Source: CAZAMI01 sp964627805 (GTDB lineage Archaea; Thermoproteota; Thermoprotei_A; Sulfolobales; NBVN01). Taken from it: DNA of 64,000 bases. Position 1 is the first letter of the stretch; the number at the start of each line of letters is the position of its first letter. Both the position numbers and the translations under genes were made by a program. Below, piece by piece: positions 48,433-57,083 of this stretch. The notes under the pieces are model-generated. The model was not told where the DNA came from, searched no databases, and saw only the letters and a list, made by a program, of their open reading frames with translations. Location: NCBI GenBank assembly GCA_964627805.1, contig CAZVLA010000052.1:7415-71414 (forward strand). Direction: 5' to 3'.

Positions 48433-49232
48433 AACGGGTCACCGTAACAACCGCATAAATTACCTTCCTCACACACGCATACCCTAATCTCCGTTAGGTA
48501 AAGCCCTTTAAGCTTACTCCAAAAGTACTTAGCCATCATCTCTACAGAGGCTGTCTCAGGGTATGATGCCTCACTGATTATCTCCTGAAGCTTATCCCTC
48601 AAGTCATGAAACTCAACCTCACGGTTAAGGTTATTCACAAGGACATCAACTTTAACGGTGAATAAGTGCTGGTGCCTCTTGGCTAAGTACTCCCTCTTAC
48701 TCCCTGGGAAGTAATGATACCCTAAGAAGGCAGTCTCCACATGGACAATCGGCGGTGTTGGGTAGGGAGTTACGCCCTCGAAGAGCCACCAATGGTGATT
48801 AACAAGGAATTCACTCTCCTGTGAAGGGTAGCACTCCTGAAGGTCTTCAAGTTTCTTCATAGCGTCATCGTAATTTAGGGCTTCAATAGCCCACGGAACA
48901 TTCATGTCTGTAGAGTAATACATTAGCTTAACGCCTAACTCAAAGGCTACGGACTCACTCATTAACCTCACCAACCTATGCTGTGGGTGATGGTCGTAAG
49001 GGTGGGGTACGTACACCTCGTCAGCCCTACTGATTACCTCCTTAAGCTCCTCAACACTGAATTTCTTTATGAGGATAGCCTTAAACCCGTATTTCTCCAT
49101 CGCACGGAATATTTCATTCTCCCTAGCCTTATCTATGAATACGTATGCTACGTAGTTTACTTTACCCTCCCTCAATAAACGCCAACAACCTATTATCTCG
49201 TCATCAGGGTGGGGAGCAATAATTAACTTCAC
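48426..49232 (-). CDS. PIG-L deacetylase fused to QueD/PTPS-like domain
   Basis: 268 residues. N-terminal MKLIIAPHPDDEIIGCWRLL is the PIG-L/LmbE zinc motif (HPDDE), with the later VYVPHPYDHHPQHR supplying its second His motif. The C-terminal half (about 165-268) resembles 6-pyruvoyl-tetrahydropterin synthase/QueD: GYHYFPGS and RHQHLFTVKVDV (zinc His triad), VEFHDLRDKL, ETASVEMMAKYFW and EIRVCVCEEG. QueD makes the carboxy-tetrahydropterin leading to preQ0; PIG-L proteins remove N-acetyl groups from sugars. I know of no standard protein with this fusion. Confidence 0.65.
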   Translation of the reverse strand: MKLIIAPHPDDEIIGCWRLLREGKVNYVAYVFIDKARENEIFRAMEKYGFKAILIKKFSVEELKEVISRADEVYVPHPYDHHPQHRLVRLMSESVAFELGVKLMYYSTDMNVPWAIEALNYDDAMKKLEDLQECYPSQESEFLVNHHWWLFEGVTPYPTPPIVHVETAFLGYHYFPGSKREYLAKRHQHLFTVKVDVLVNNLNREVEFHDLRDKLQEIISEASYPETASVEMMAKYFWSKLKGLYLTEIRVCVCEEGNLCGCYGDPLW

Positions 49233-49738
49233 TTACTCTCTCCCTCACTAGTTAATCTAGACCCGTATGTCCTGGGTGCAAACCCCATCCTCCTGAAGAC
49301 TTTCAGAGTTGTGTCTAAGTCCGTCTCTAGTGCTTTATCAAGAGCCTTAAGCTCCACTAAGGACTTCGCAGTATATACGGATACTAGGTAATCCCTCGTG
49401 TATACAGACTTAACGACTTCAACCTCTCCATGCTCAGCAGTACGGCACTTAACCCTAACTATGAGAGCACGGGGTTCCAAGACCTCCCAAAGCCTTTGGT
49501 GAAGCTCGTGAGTGAACTCCTCCACGGTGAATGACCTCCTTGAAGCCATGTAATTCACGTATTTCCTGAAGGACACGAACTCAATAATCCTATCACCCGG
49601 TATGTAATTCACGTTAATGTCTAACTGCATGGGAGTCTTAGTAACAGAACACTTAGACGCCGTTATCTCCTCGATACGTACCTCAATGATTTTATCCTTA
49701 TCCCATGGTAACGTCCTGAGCTTGGGTTTCTTACCCAT
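49229..49738 (-). CDS. QueF-like protein (7-cyano-7-deazaguanine processing)
   Basis: 169 residues. Residues about 28-90 follow QueF: SKCSVTKTPMQLDINVNYIP places a Cys where QueF has its catalytic Cys (CPxTGQPD), then IIEFVSFRKYVNY replaces the NADPH motif ELKSLKLY, and SFTVEEFTHELHQRLWEVLE follows FxHE. The Asp after the Cys and the Lys of the NADPH motif are not conserved, which fits the amidinotransferase QueF-L of Crenarchaeota better than the reductase. It could make archaeosine-type base from preQ0. First gene of the modification operon. Confidence 0.65.
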   Translation of the reverse strand: MGKKPKLRTLPWDKDKIIEVRIEEITASKCSVTKTPMQLDINVNYIPGDRIIEFVSFRKYVNYMASRRSFTVEEFTHELHQRLWEVLEPRALIVRVKCRTAEHGEVEVVKSVYTRDYLVSVYTAKSLVELKALDKALETDLDTTLKVFRRMGFAPRTYGSRLTSEGESK

Positions 49739-49751
49739 GTTTAACACCAAT

Positions 49752-49785
49752 AATGTGTGTGTGTTTCTCCCATTTAAATCCTTAA
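49752..49785 (-). promoter_or_regulatory. Replication-class promoter region of the modification operon
   Basis: Minus strand: GGATTTAAATGGG (TATA-like) then GAAACACACACACATTATTG and the start at 49738. Confidence 0.5.
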
Positions 49786-50214
49786 ATTCTGTAACAACTC
49801 CCTAACTACTTTATCCACGTAATCTCCATGCTTACGTGTGATGTGGCTACTAACCCCGAACCTGCTGTATATCCTCATATTACATAACAGGCAGTAGTAA
49901 GGGTAGAAGGAGTTAGGGAAGTAAACTATTATGGGGTTGAGTGAGAGTACCTTATCTATTATTCCTGAATCATTAAGCATTCTGAATTTCCTCATAGGGT
50001 CATGACCCAACTTCCTCACTAACCTTTGTATGTAGCCCCTTAAGGCGTACTTACCGAACCCGTACTTTTGAGCAATAACTGAAACGTCGCCTAAACCTCC
50101 CCGTAGGAAATACTCTGTTATAGCTAACACCTCACGTTTCCTTGATGTAAGGGCAAGGAGTACGAGGTACTTCACTCCCTCCTTAAAGCCGTTACAAATC
50201 ATGTCCTCACACAA
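49774..50214 (-). CDS. DNA-binding protein with HTH and C2H2 finger
   Basis: 146 residues from TTG, 6 nt after GAGGTGGT. A helical HTH-like segment (VIAQKYGFGKYALRGYIQRL) and CLLCNMRIYSRFGVSSHITR + KH (C2H2 finger) suggest a transcription factor. Last gene of the 51.9-49.8 kb operon, coupled to the RHH gene. Confidence 0.6.
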   Translation of the reverse strand: MCEDMICNGFKEGVKYLVLLALTSRKREVLAITEYFLRGGLGDVSVIAQKYGFGKYALRGYIQRLVRKLGHDPMRKFRMLNDSGIIDKVLSLNPIIVYFPNSFYPYYCLLCNMRIYSRFGVSSHITRKHGDYVDKVVRELLQNLRI

Positions 50215-50554
50215 TAACGTACCACCTCACCGGCTTCGTTTTCGTGATTATCCTTAATTTCTCGTAAAGCTCAGGTCCCAAAACATCTACAAGGATTTCC
50301 TTAGGTACCCTCTGGTAAACCTCACGGGCTAGAAGATAATCACGTAAGTCTAATGTAGCCTCACGTAGGCTACGCTTTAACCTAGTGATTTTCTCTGTGA
50401 GTTCAGGAGCTTCATTAAGGTACATCTCCACAGCCCTCCTCACGAACTCTGATACTGTAATACCTAATAACTTACAGGCTACTTCTATCCTCATGTAGGT
50501 ATCCCTATGAACCTTAAACGTAACTACCCTGTAACTACCTCGTGATTCTGCCAT
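50207..50554 (-). CDS. Ribbon-helix-helix regulator
   Basis: 115 residues. VVTFKVHRDTYMRIEVACK and LLGITVSEFVRRAVEMYL form a CopG-type RHH; a charged helical C-terminal extension follows. Overlaps the transporter gene. Probably regulates early genes or itself. Confidence 0.75.
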   Translation of the reverse strand: MAESRGSYRVVTFKVHRDTYMRIEVACKLLGITVSEFVRRAVEMYLNEAPELTEKITRLKRSLREATLDLRDYLLAREVYQRVPKEILVDVLGPELYEKLRIITKTKPVRWYVIV

Positions 50555-51182
50555 AAACGTTCACCCGCCTGATAAGGTAAACACCTAAGTACACGAACGG
50601 CGTGTCTGTTAGGGCTACTACTAATTTCCAGAGCCACTGACACATCACCATCCTAACAAGGACGTTATTAGGTACTACGCCGTAGAACGCTAGGGTAATG
50701 AATATCGCAGTATCTATTAACTGACTAACGGCTGTGCTAGCGTTGTTCCTTAACCACAACCACTTACCACCGGTCTTCCTACGCCAGAAGTGGAATGACC
50801 ACACGTCGTGGTGCTGACTAACTAAGTAGGCAGTTAATGATGCAAGAACTATCCTTAAAGTGGGTGATAATGCCTTCACGTACATCTCCTGCATTGAAGG
50901 GGTGAGGGGAGGTAAGTACATCCCTAACCACACCAGGGAAAGCATAGCTAAGTTGGCTATGAAGCCCACCCTAACTATAAGGTAACTGATTCTCCTGCCA
51001 TAAACCTCTCCCACGATGTCCGTAATCGTGAATGTTATGGAGTAGGCTATGAACCCCACAGGAACTACGAAGCCCAGCAGATTAACTAACTTAATACCTG
51101 CTATGATGTTAGCTACTACCATAGAAGCTACGAACACTGCTGTGAGGTACATAACGGGTTCAGGGAAGTCCCTCTCAGGCAT
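50535..51182 (-). CDS. yhhQ: YhhQ/VUT-family queuosine-precursor transporter
   Basis: 215 residues with about six TM helices. SITFTITDIVGEVYGRRISY and QHHDVWSFHFWRRKTGG, then WLWLRNNASTAVSQLIDT, are the VUT-family signatures. Cellular YhhQ imports preQ0/preQ1. ATG after AGGAGGTGAAATA. Co-occurrence with DpdA, QueD-like and QueF-like genes supports precursor salvage by the infected cell. Confidence 0.88.
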   Translation of the reverse strand: MPERDFPEPVMYLTAVFVASMVVANIIAGIKLVNLLGFVVPVGFIAYSITFTITDIVGEVYGRRISYLIVRVGFIANLAMLSLVWLGMYLPPLTPSMQEMYVKALSPTLRIVLASLTAYLVSQHHDVWSFHFWRRKTGGKWLWLRNNASTAVSQLIDTAIFITLAFYGVVPNNVLVRMVMCQWLWKLVVALTDTPFVYLGVYLIRRVNVYGRITR

Positions 51183-51865
51183 TATTTCACCTCCTCATGA
51201 AGTATAAACGCCGCACCTAAAAACTCTATATGCCCGCCTTCTGCACCCTCAACTTTCACGACGGGGTCTATGGGAAGGTGAATGACGTAGTAAGGGAACA
51301 ACCCCACAACATCCGCACACTCCCTAATCATCGTTACGTTCACGGGCACTTCCATAACGTACCGGCACCCCGTATGGATAGTTACTTTCCTTGGCAGGAG
51401 CCTAGGGGCTTCATTCTCTTTCTTAATGAGCTTAGCTACGTACTCAGGAGCCAGCCTCAAGCCCTTGATAACGCCTACGACTTTCCTTGAACCTACATCC
51501 TCCCTCAAGTAGGGTCCTAGCTGGATTTGATGTAGCACTCTATGCGAGTAAAGCCTAACAGATAAGCTCATCTCCTTATGGTAGCCACGGGCTACGTAGT
51601 ATAGGACCTCAAGAATTTCCTGGGGTATAGAATGCTGGGGATATAGCCTATTGAATGACTCAAGTACTCTAGCAGAATCGATGTCGGGAGGGTCCTTATC
51701 TACGGGTACTTTATGGTTTAGCGTGAGGTAGTCATGTGAACCTGCGTAAGTCGAGAGGAAGTCCCTTATCTTGACTAGCCTAACACCCTTCGATTTAAGC
51801 GTTTCCTCATACTCTCGCCTTAACCTGTCAATTATACTTCCTAAGTCCATGATTTTCTTAACCAT
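51182..51865 (-). CDS. Unknown protein (227 aa) next to the transporter
   Basis: ATG after GGTGAAATG. Alpha/beta with DYLTLNHKVPVDKDPPDIDS, SLSVRLYSHRVLHQIQLGPY and a C-terminal strand block (VKVEGAEGGHIEFLGAAFIL). I looked for FolE, FolE2 or QueC signatures and did not find them. As the first gene of the transporter operon it may belong to the base-modification pathway. Function not assigned. Confidence 0.6.
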   Translation of the reverse strand: MVKKIMDLGSIIDRLRREYEETLKSKGVRLVKIRDFLSTYAGSHDYLTLNHKVPVDKDPPDIDSARVLESFNRLYPQHSIPQEILEVLYYVARGYHKEMSLSVRLYSHRVLHQIQLGPYLREDVGSRKVVGVIKGLRLAPEYVAKLIKKENEAPRLLPRKVTIHTGCRYVMEVPVNVTMIRECADVVGLFPYYVIHLPIDPVVKVEGAEGGHIEFLGAAFILHEEVK

Positions 51866-51872
51866 CATTTCA

Positions 51873-51908
51873 CCATGTGTGTGTATGTGTGTTTAATATA
51901 TAAAGGAA
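51873..51908 (-). promoter_or_regulatory. Replication-class promoter region
   Basis: Minus strand: CTTTATATATTAAAC (TATA box) then ACACATACACACACATGGTG before the ATG at 51865. Confidence 0.6.
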
Positions 51909-51929
51909 ACAGTTCTGTTACACTTAGGT

Positions 51930-54191
51930 TCACCACCAAACCCTGCTTGATACCACCCTAGAGGATATCGTGAAGCCTGCAGACTTCAGGATGTCAAGTA
52001 TCGGGCTAATCAGTGCTTGGTACTGACGGCTCCAGTCAATCTCTACTTTACCCTCGATCTGCGATGGCTCCTCAAAAGCTACTACATCCGTAGCAGGTAG
52101 CCCCTTAACGCTTTTAACCCAAACATACTTCACCTTACTACCTACCCCGAAGTTGGTGCCTAAGTACATGTTGGAGTATAGGGCGGCTCTAACGTGAGGA
52201 GAATTTGATTTGTACTCGTCAAGGGGCTTGCTGAGACCCTCGTAGAGGGCTATCTCATCGAGTGGTTTCTTCCTTACTTCTTCCTGGAGCTCCCTCAAGA
52301 AATCATGTATTTTAGACTTATTTAATCCCTCCCTAAGTATGAGGCTGAATAACCTTCTCTGAGCCTCAGCAGTGAATGGGGGCACGTCTGTCCTAACAGC
52401 CTCGAACCCAGCAATATCTAGTTCATCTACTTCCTTACCTTTCTTCCATACAAGCCAGCCAGCATACCTTTTCTTGGTTTTAGGCTTGAAGAATATCCTA
52501 CGGTAGTATTTCTCGAATTTGAGTTTAAGGACGGGCTCCTCTCTAAGATTGTACGTCTCCTTAAAGTACCTCCTCACTTCACGGGTGAGTATATTAGCTA
52601 ACTCCTCAGCCTTCTCGAAGGGAACCTTAATGAATACGGAGTCCGTATCCCCGTACAGGGGCTGGTAACCCATCTCTTTAGCTTTCTTAACGATGAATAG
52701 AATACCCCTCCTACCCAAAGCAGTTATAGTACCTGCTATCTGTGGGTCGTAAACTCTACTGTTACCTCCCCTCCTCTTAGCCATGTAGCCGTAGATAGCA
52801 TTAGTTACTGCCTTAACTGCTGAGGACTTAAGGCTGAGGGCTAAGTACTCCTTACTGTCAGCAGGGACTTCAAGCATCTTAGCCTCGATCTCCTCACGTA
52901 GCCCAAGGAGCTTCCTACACATCTTAGGTAGTAAACCCTCACGGTCCTGCCTGAACAGCCAAACCTCATTATCGTAGGGCTTCCATTTGGTCTCGGGTGA
53001 TATGTTGAAGGAGATAATCAGTGATGGGTAGTAACGGGACATATCAAACACTGCCACATTCTCGTGAATGCCTGGCACAGGCTCAAGAACTATAGCTCCC
53101 CTGTAGTGAGCCTTCTGACCTTTAGATTTCGACGGCAGTACTATGCCCTCTTCCTTAGCCTGCCTTAAAAGCATAACATCAACTAATGTTGAGGTGAAGT
53201 AAACGTCCTCTATATCGGGAAGACCTACTACCTCCTTGAGGGTCCAGAAGTAATCGATTATGTTGTATATTTTATCGATTTTAATTAACCTCCAAACATC
53301 CCTCATATTGTATTTAATCAACGGTATAGGGTTTTCACGGTATTCACTCAGGAATTTCTCTGCTGTTTGAGCCTCCTCAGGAGACTCAATACCCTCCTCA
53401 ACCGTAACGTACTTAAGCCTGTAACTCCTTCTCCTAGGACCTAACGTCTTGTAACCCTCCAACATATCAAGGAAGCATGTATGGTTAGTGTTAAGATCGA
53501 AGTCGTAGTGTTTTAACCTAGCCCTCAGGTAATCCCTATCAAAGGCTATGTTCCAGCCTGCTACTACGTCAGGCTTTACTCGGGAGTAATGAAATACGAA
53601 ATCCATCAACATATCTTCTTCATTCCTAAAGGACTTTACTCTCCACGTAATCGTTTCTCCAGAAACACTAACACGGAATGTACGGTCAGCCTTAACAGCC
53701 TTGCTGTGGTAGAACCAAGTAATGAATGTGTTCTCCCAAGAATCGTAGACAGTAATCACGGGTACGGGGTAAAGAGGTCGTTCAGGCGAGGGCATCTTAT
53801 CTGCTAAAACCTCAATGTCTAAATACCAAACAAGGACGGGTACGTCAGTAGCCTCTACGGGCTTTAGCGACTTCCATGAGGCTTCCTTGCCAGGGTACTC
53901 AAGACCTGAAGTAATACCTGAGTCAATCATGAACCTCTGGACGTAAGGTACGTCAGCCTCGTAATGTTTCTCGTATTTCTGCCTTAACTCAGGTACTTGA
54001 CCCGGCTCATCGGCGTAAACACGCTCTAGCCTCTCGCCGTCAATACCCACGTAATCCCCGAGGAGGGACGGTACGTAGAAGTAGGGCTTGAAGTCGTAAA
54101 CATGAATACATCTCTTACTCCTGTCCTCACACCTACACCACACGTAAATGTCTGACTTACGTGGGACGACTTTAATTACACGGCACTTCAT
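51930..54191 (-). CDS. polB: Family B DNA polymerase
   Basis: 753 residues from ATG after GGTGGGGTCACCT. Exonuclease motifs WYLDIEVLAD (ExoI), VVAGWNIAFDRDYL (ExoII) and YNMRDVWRL (ExoIII); polymerase motifs VFDMSRYYPSLIISF (A), KAVTNAIYGYMAKR (B) and YGDTDSVFIKV (C), then KKRYAGWL. All catalytic Asp present, so proofreading and polymerisation should both work. Short relative to cellular archaeal PolB (about 780-800). Replicates the virus with PCNA, RFC and the primase next door. Confidence 0.97.
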   Translation of the reverse strand: MKCRVIKVVPRKSDIYVWCRCEDRSKRCIHVYDFKPYFYVPSLLGDYVGIDGERLERVYADEPGQVPELRQKYEKHYEADVPYVQRFMIDSGITSGLEYPGKEASWKSLKPVEATDVPVLVWYLDIEVLADKMPSPERPLYPVPVITVYDSWENTFITWFYHSKAVKADRTFRVSVSGETITWRVKSFRNEEDMLMDFVFHYSRVKPDVVAGWNIAFDRDYLRARLKHYDFDLNTNHTCFLDMLEGYKTLGPRRRSYRLKYVTVEEGIESPEEAQTAEKFLSEYRENPIPLIKYNMRDVWRLIKIDKIYNIIDYFWTLKEVVGLPDIEDVYFTSTLVDVMLLRQAKEEGIVLPSKSKGQKAHYRGAIVLEPVPGIHENVAVFDMSRYYPSLIISFNISPETKWKPYDNEVWLFRQDREGLLPKMCRKLLGLREEIEAKMLEVPADSKEYLALSLKSSAVKAVTNAIYGYMAKRRGGNSRVYDPQIAGTITALGRRGILFIVKKAKEMGYQPLYGDTDSVFIKVPFEKAEELANILTREVRRYFKETYNLREEPVLKLKFEKYYRRIFFKPKTKKRYAGWLVWKKGKEVDELDIAGFEAVRTDVPPFTAEAQRRLFSLILREGLNKSKIHDFLRELQEEVRKKPLDEIALYEGLSKPLDEYKSNSPHVRAALYSNMYLGTNFGVGSKVKYVWVKSVKGLPATDVVAFEEPSQIEGKVEIDWSRQYQALISPILDILKSAGFTISSRVVSSRVWW

Positions 54192-55228
54192 AGGTGACCC
54201 CACCAGTAAAAAACTCCTGGGTAGTAAGGACATGACTCGCCTAAACAGTAGCCCTTAATCTTTAGGGTAGAACATGCGGGCGGTAATAACCTACTCTCAC
54301 GTACCTTAGTAATTATTCTCCTTACGTGGTACCTAGTAACGTATTCGTCGTAGTCTGACCACCCCATCAACCTGCAGTAATTCACTATCGTGTCCTCACT
54401 AAGCCCTAGCCAAGCAAGCTCCATAACGAAGTAGGTCCTTGAGTCATGGTCAGCATCGGGTGACCTTACGTTCTTGAAAATACAAGGTCTAACGAGCCTA
54501 GAGAGAACCCTCAATGAGGTCGGGAGGTCCCTACAGTTGAAGGGAGAGGGTTCTGGAGACCTCAGCCATGAAGGGTGATAACCTGAGTACTCCCTAATGT
54601 CAGGTAATTCACGGAAGTCGTAAGACCTACACACGGGATTGTGGGACATCTCAAGGATTTCAGATATTGTAAGGCTACAGAAGTCTGAAGGTAAGTACAC
54701 TGACCACCTAGTAATTACGTGAGGCACTAATAGGGAGTTAAGAACTATTAACCTCTTCGTGAGTGGCACACGTATTGTATGCGTCGGCGACCCGATAACT
54801 CTCCGGTCATATGACTTTATGCGTGATTTCTCTATCAGGTAAGTCTGAAAGGAGACCATAACACGCCTTACAGTCTCGGGGTTAGAAGTGAAGGGCTCCA
54901 CAGGTACGTATATGTGAAAACCCTTACCACCCGTATACACAGGAACGTAAGGAAGACCTTCATTCCTTAGAGCGTCAATCAGTTGGCAGGCTTCTGTGAA
55001 GGACTCCTCTAGAGTCTCGCCGTCAATATCGAACACTACCTTATTAACAACTGATTCAGAGGTGTGTAAAGGTGTGTGAACCTCCGCTACACCGTTATAC
55101 TTCTGTATTATCCTGAACAAATGGATGGGGTTCTTAGCTGTTAATTTAGTTACTTTCGAGGAACCGAAGATAAGGTGAACAGGACGTGGGTACTGATAAA
55201 AAAGCATTACTGTAGTTTCGCATATCAT
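54188..55228 (-). CDS. Primase with fused PriS-like and PriL-like (Fe-S) domains
   Basis: 346 residues. The N-terminal half is an archaeo-eukaryotic primase catalytic domain: NKVVFDIDGETL (metal Asp pair) and YTGGKGFHIYVPV (SGxGxH-type motif). The C-terminal half resembles the PriL Fe-S domain: RPCIFKNVRS, YCRLMGWSDYDEYVTRYHVR and LPPACSTLKIKGYCLGESCP with the Cys set. Such PriS-PriL fusions are known in archaeal plasmids and viruses. Overlaps polB by 4 nt. Confidence 0.85.
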   Translation of the reverse strand: MICETTVMLFYQYPRPVHLIFGSSKVTKLTAKNPIHLFRIIQKYNGVAEVHTPLHTSESVVNKVVFDIDGETLEESFTEACQLIDALRNEGLPYVPVYTGGKGFHIYVPVEPFTSNPETVRRVMVSFQTYLIEKSRIKSYDRRVIGSPTHTIRVPLTKRLIVLNSLLVPHVITRWSVYLPSDFCSLTISEILEMSHNPVCRSYDFRELPDIREYSGYHPSWLRSPEPSPFNCRDLPTSLRVLSRLVRPCIFKNVRSPDADHDSRTYFVMELAWLGLSEDTIVNYCRLMGWSDYDEYVTRYHVRRIITKVRESRLLPPACSTLKIKGYCLGESCPYYPGVFYWWGHL

Positions 55229-55236
55229 TAGACCAC

Positions 55237-55983
55237 CTACGTTTCTAGAGGGACTATCCAGTACGCCACTTTAACTTTCTCCTTCTCCTGGTAAATGATT
55301 ACTGGTGCCGGCGAGTTGTCCTTATGCATGAACACGAAATACGTACTCCCTGACAGAACGCTAACGATTAGCTTAAGGACAGGCTTGCTTAATACGTACT
55401 TGATAGGGCTTCCCTGATGCTTCCTTATGACGTTTGACGGTATAGTTTTAGTAACTACGCCTGAACCAACAGGTATTTCAACTACTAACCTATCAGATAC
55501 TAGGAAGTTCACGTAATCCTCTGTCCCGAGGTTCTTAAGCTCCTCAATACTGAAGGCGTACACGCCCGCTACGTCAGCATTAATCTTCGGAGCCATATAG
55601 AAGTCAGGGTTAATCATGTTGCTAACGTCGTAGATGTCAGCTACCATCAAGGGCTCAGAGTACCTCGAATCTCCTGAGTCAAGCACTAGCTTATCGTCGC
55701 TCACCTTCAAAGTTACGTAATTGGAGAACTTCAGGTAATCATCGAGTACCCTCAGAATAACCTTAGGAGATACTACAACCTCGAACTCCTCATCAACTTC
55801 GGCTACCCCCTTAGCATTGAGTATACACGCTAACGTCTTAGCCTCATCACTAACTGCTACGTTCACTTCATTACTCTTGAACACCATCTTTATCGGGTCT
55901 AACAGGGACTTAGTTTTTGTGGAGCACCCAGCTAGTTTTATTATCCTTTTCAAGACCTGAGTTTCGAGCTTAGCCTGAGGCAT
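55237..55983 (-). CDS. pcn: PCNA sliding clamp
   Basis: 248 residues, normal length for archaeal PCNA. VAVSDEAKTLACILNAKGV, LKFSNYVTLKVSDDKLVLDS and the C-terminal KVAYWIVPLET fit the clamp fold; interdomain connector present. Encircles DNA to tether PolB, XPF and others. ATG after GGGTGGTACT. Confidence 0.88.
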   Translation of the reverse strand: MPQAKLETQVLKRIIKLAGCSTKTKSLLDPIKMVFKSNEVNVAVSDEAKTLACILNAKGVAEVDEEFEVVVSPKVILRVLDDYLKFSNYVTLKVSDDKLVLDSGDSRYSEPLMVADIYDVSNMINPDFYMAPKINADVAGVYAFSIEELKNLGTEDYVNFLVSDRLVVEIPVGSGVVTKTIPSNVIRKHQGSPIKYVLSKPVLKLIVSVLSGSTYFVFMHKDNSPAPVIIYQEKEKVKVAYWIVPLET

Positions 55984-56016
55984 AGTACCACCCACAAAAT
56001 CGATTCATGTTAAGCA

Positions 56017-57069
56017 TTATATATTCACCTGCTGACCTAAGGGCTTACCCGTAACGCCGTACACCTTACCCGTAGGTAATGCTTTCACCTTAGACGTTAC
56101 TACCTTCACAGTGAATACTTGGTCCCTAGCGTTGTATTCAGTCTTAAGTACTACGTCAGTCTCGAACATGATTACGTCTATCCACTTAGGAACTTCCTTC
56201 CTCGTAACTAACTCGCCCTCAATGACTATATCCTCGTACTGGGTGTATGTAGTGTATATTATGCCCTTCTTGGCTATTTCGTAAGCCTTACTGTGAATCT
56301 GCCTTAACATTAACCTGCGTTCCTTCCAGATGTTGAGGTTAGAAATGCCCTGGAAAGGACCTAAGCCATGTCTGTGCCTCATTGCGAACTCGATAATCTG
56401 CTCCATAATCTCCGTGCCGTCAAACACTATCCAGTCAGGCTTTATTTTCTCAGCACAGTAGTCTAGAATCTTCAGGATGTACTCGAAAGTCCTTGAGGAG
56501 GATTCAGTAACTTTATCGGGTCTCCAGTCCATGTACTTAACAGCATCAAACACATGTATTCTGCTGTCATTATTGAATACGTTAATTTTAATGGGGACTG
56601 CCTTCCTGTCAAAGGAGAGTACACACACCTCGCCAGGGAACGACAAAGCAGTTACTGTCTTACCCGTACCCTTATCTCCGTATATCATTATAACGTACTT
56701 ATTAACTGGTTTCTCCTCCTCAATCTCGAACTCAACGGATTCAATAACTTCTTTAGCCTTCTCCGAACCAACAAACTTCGTTAGCCCAACCTCAACAGGA
56801 GAGGGCTTAACTTCAACTTTAACTTCTTTAACCTCCACACGGGGCTTGGCCTCTTCATGTTCAGGAGCTACTATGGGAGGGCTCGAGTCTGTTGTTTGGG
56901 GTTCAATGTATGAGGGCACTGCGTGGAGGTCTTCAATCGTAACTGCCTTCACTTCCTTCTCCCGTTCTTTCTCTTTCTTAGTATCTACCTTACTCTCCTT
57001 CTTAACCCCCTCTTTCTCGGGCTCTCCCTCAGTGAGGAGTTCGTTCAGGAGGTTATCTATCTCACTCAT
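56017..57069 (-). CDS. RecA-like ATPase (Sak4/RadA-like) with acidic N-terminus
   Basis: 350 residues. The first 110 are charged and disordered (KKESKVDTKKEKEREKE). Core: MIYGDKGTGKTVTALSFPG (Walker A), PDWIVFDGTEIMEQII (Walker B), and later strands YTTYTQYEDIV and DVIMFETDVVLKT. Size and motif layout match Sak4-type phage annealing or RadA-like proteins rather than a full recombinase. Works with the ssDNA-binding candidate just upstream. Confidence 0.75.
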   Translation of the reverse strand: MSEIDNLLNELLTEGEPEKEGVKKESKVDTKKEKEREKEVKAVTIEDLHAVPSYIEPQTTDSSPPIVAPEHEEAKPRVEVKEVKVEVKPSPVEVGLTKFVGSEKAKEVIESVEFEIEEEKPVNKYVIMIYGDKGTGKTVTALSFPGEVCVLSFDRKAVPIKINVFNNDSRIHVFDAVKYMDWRPDKVTESSSRTFEYILKILDYCAEKIKPDWIVFDGTEIMEQIIEFAMRHRHGLGPFQGISNLNIWKERRLMLRQIHSKAYEIAKKGIIYTTYTQYEDIVIEGELVTRKEVPKWIDVIMFETDVVLKTEYNARDQVFTVKVVTSKVKALPTGKVYGVTGKPLGQQVNI

Positions 57070-57083
57070 ACCTATCACCCCGA

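Noticed and set aside
51182..51865. Gene as FolE or FolE2 (GTP cyclohydrolase)
   Set aside because: Neither the zinc Cys/His set of FolE nor the FolE2 motifs are visible; operon position alone is not enough.
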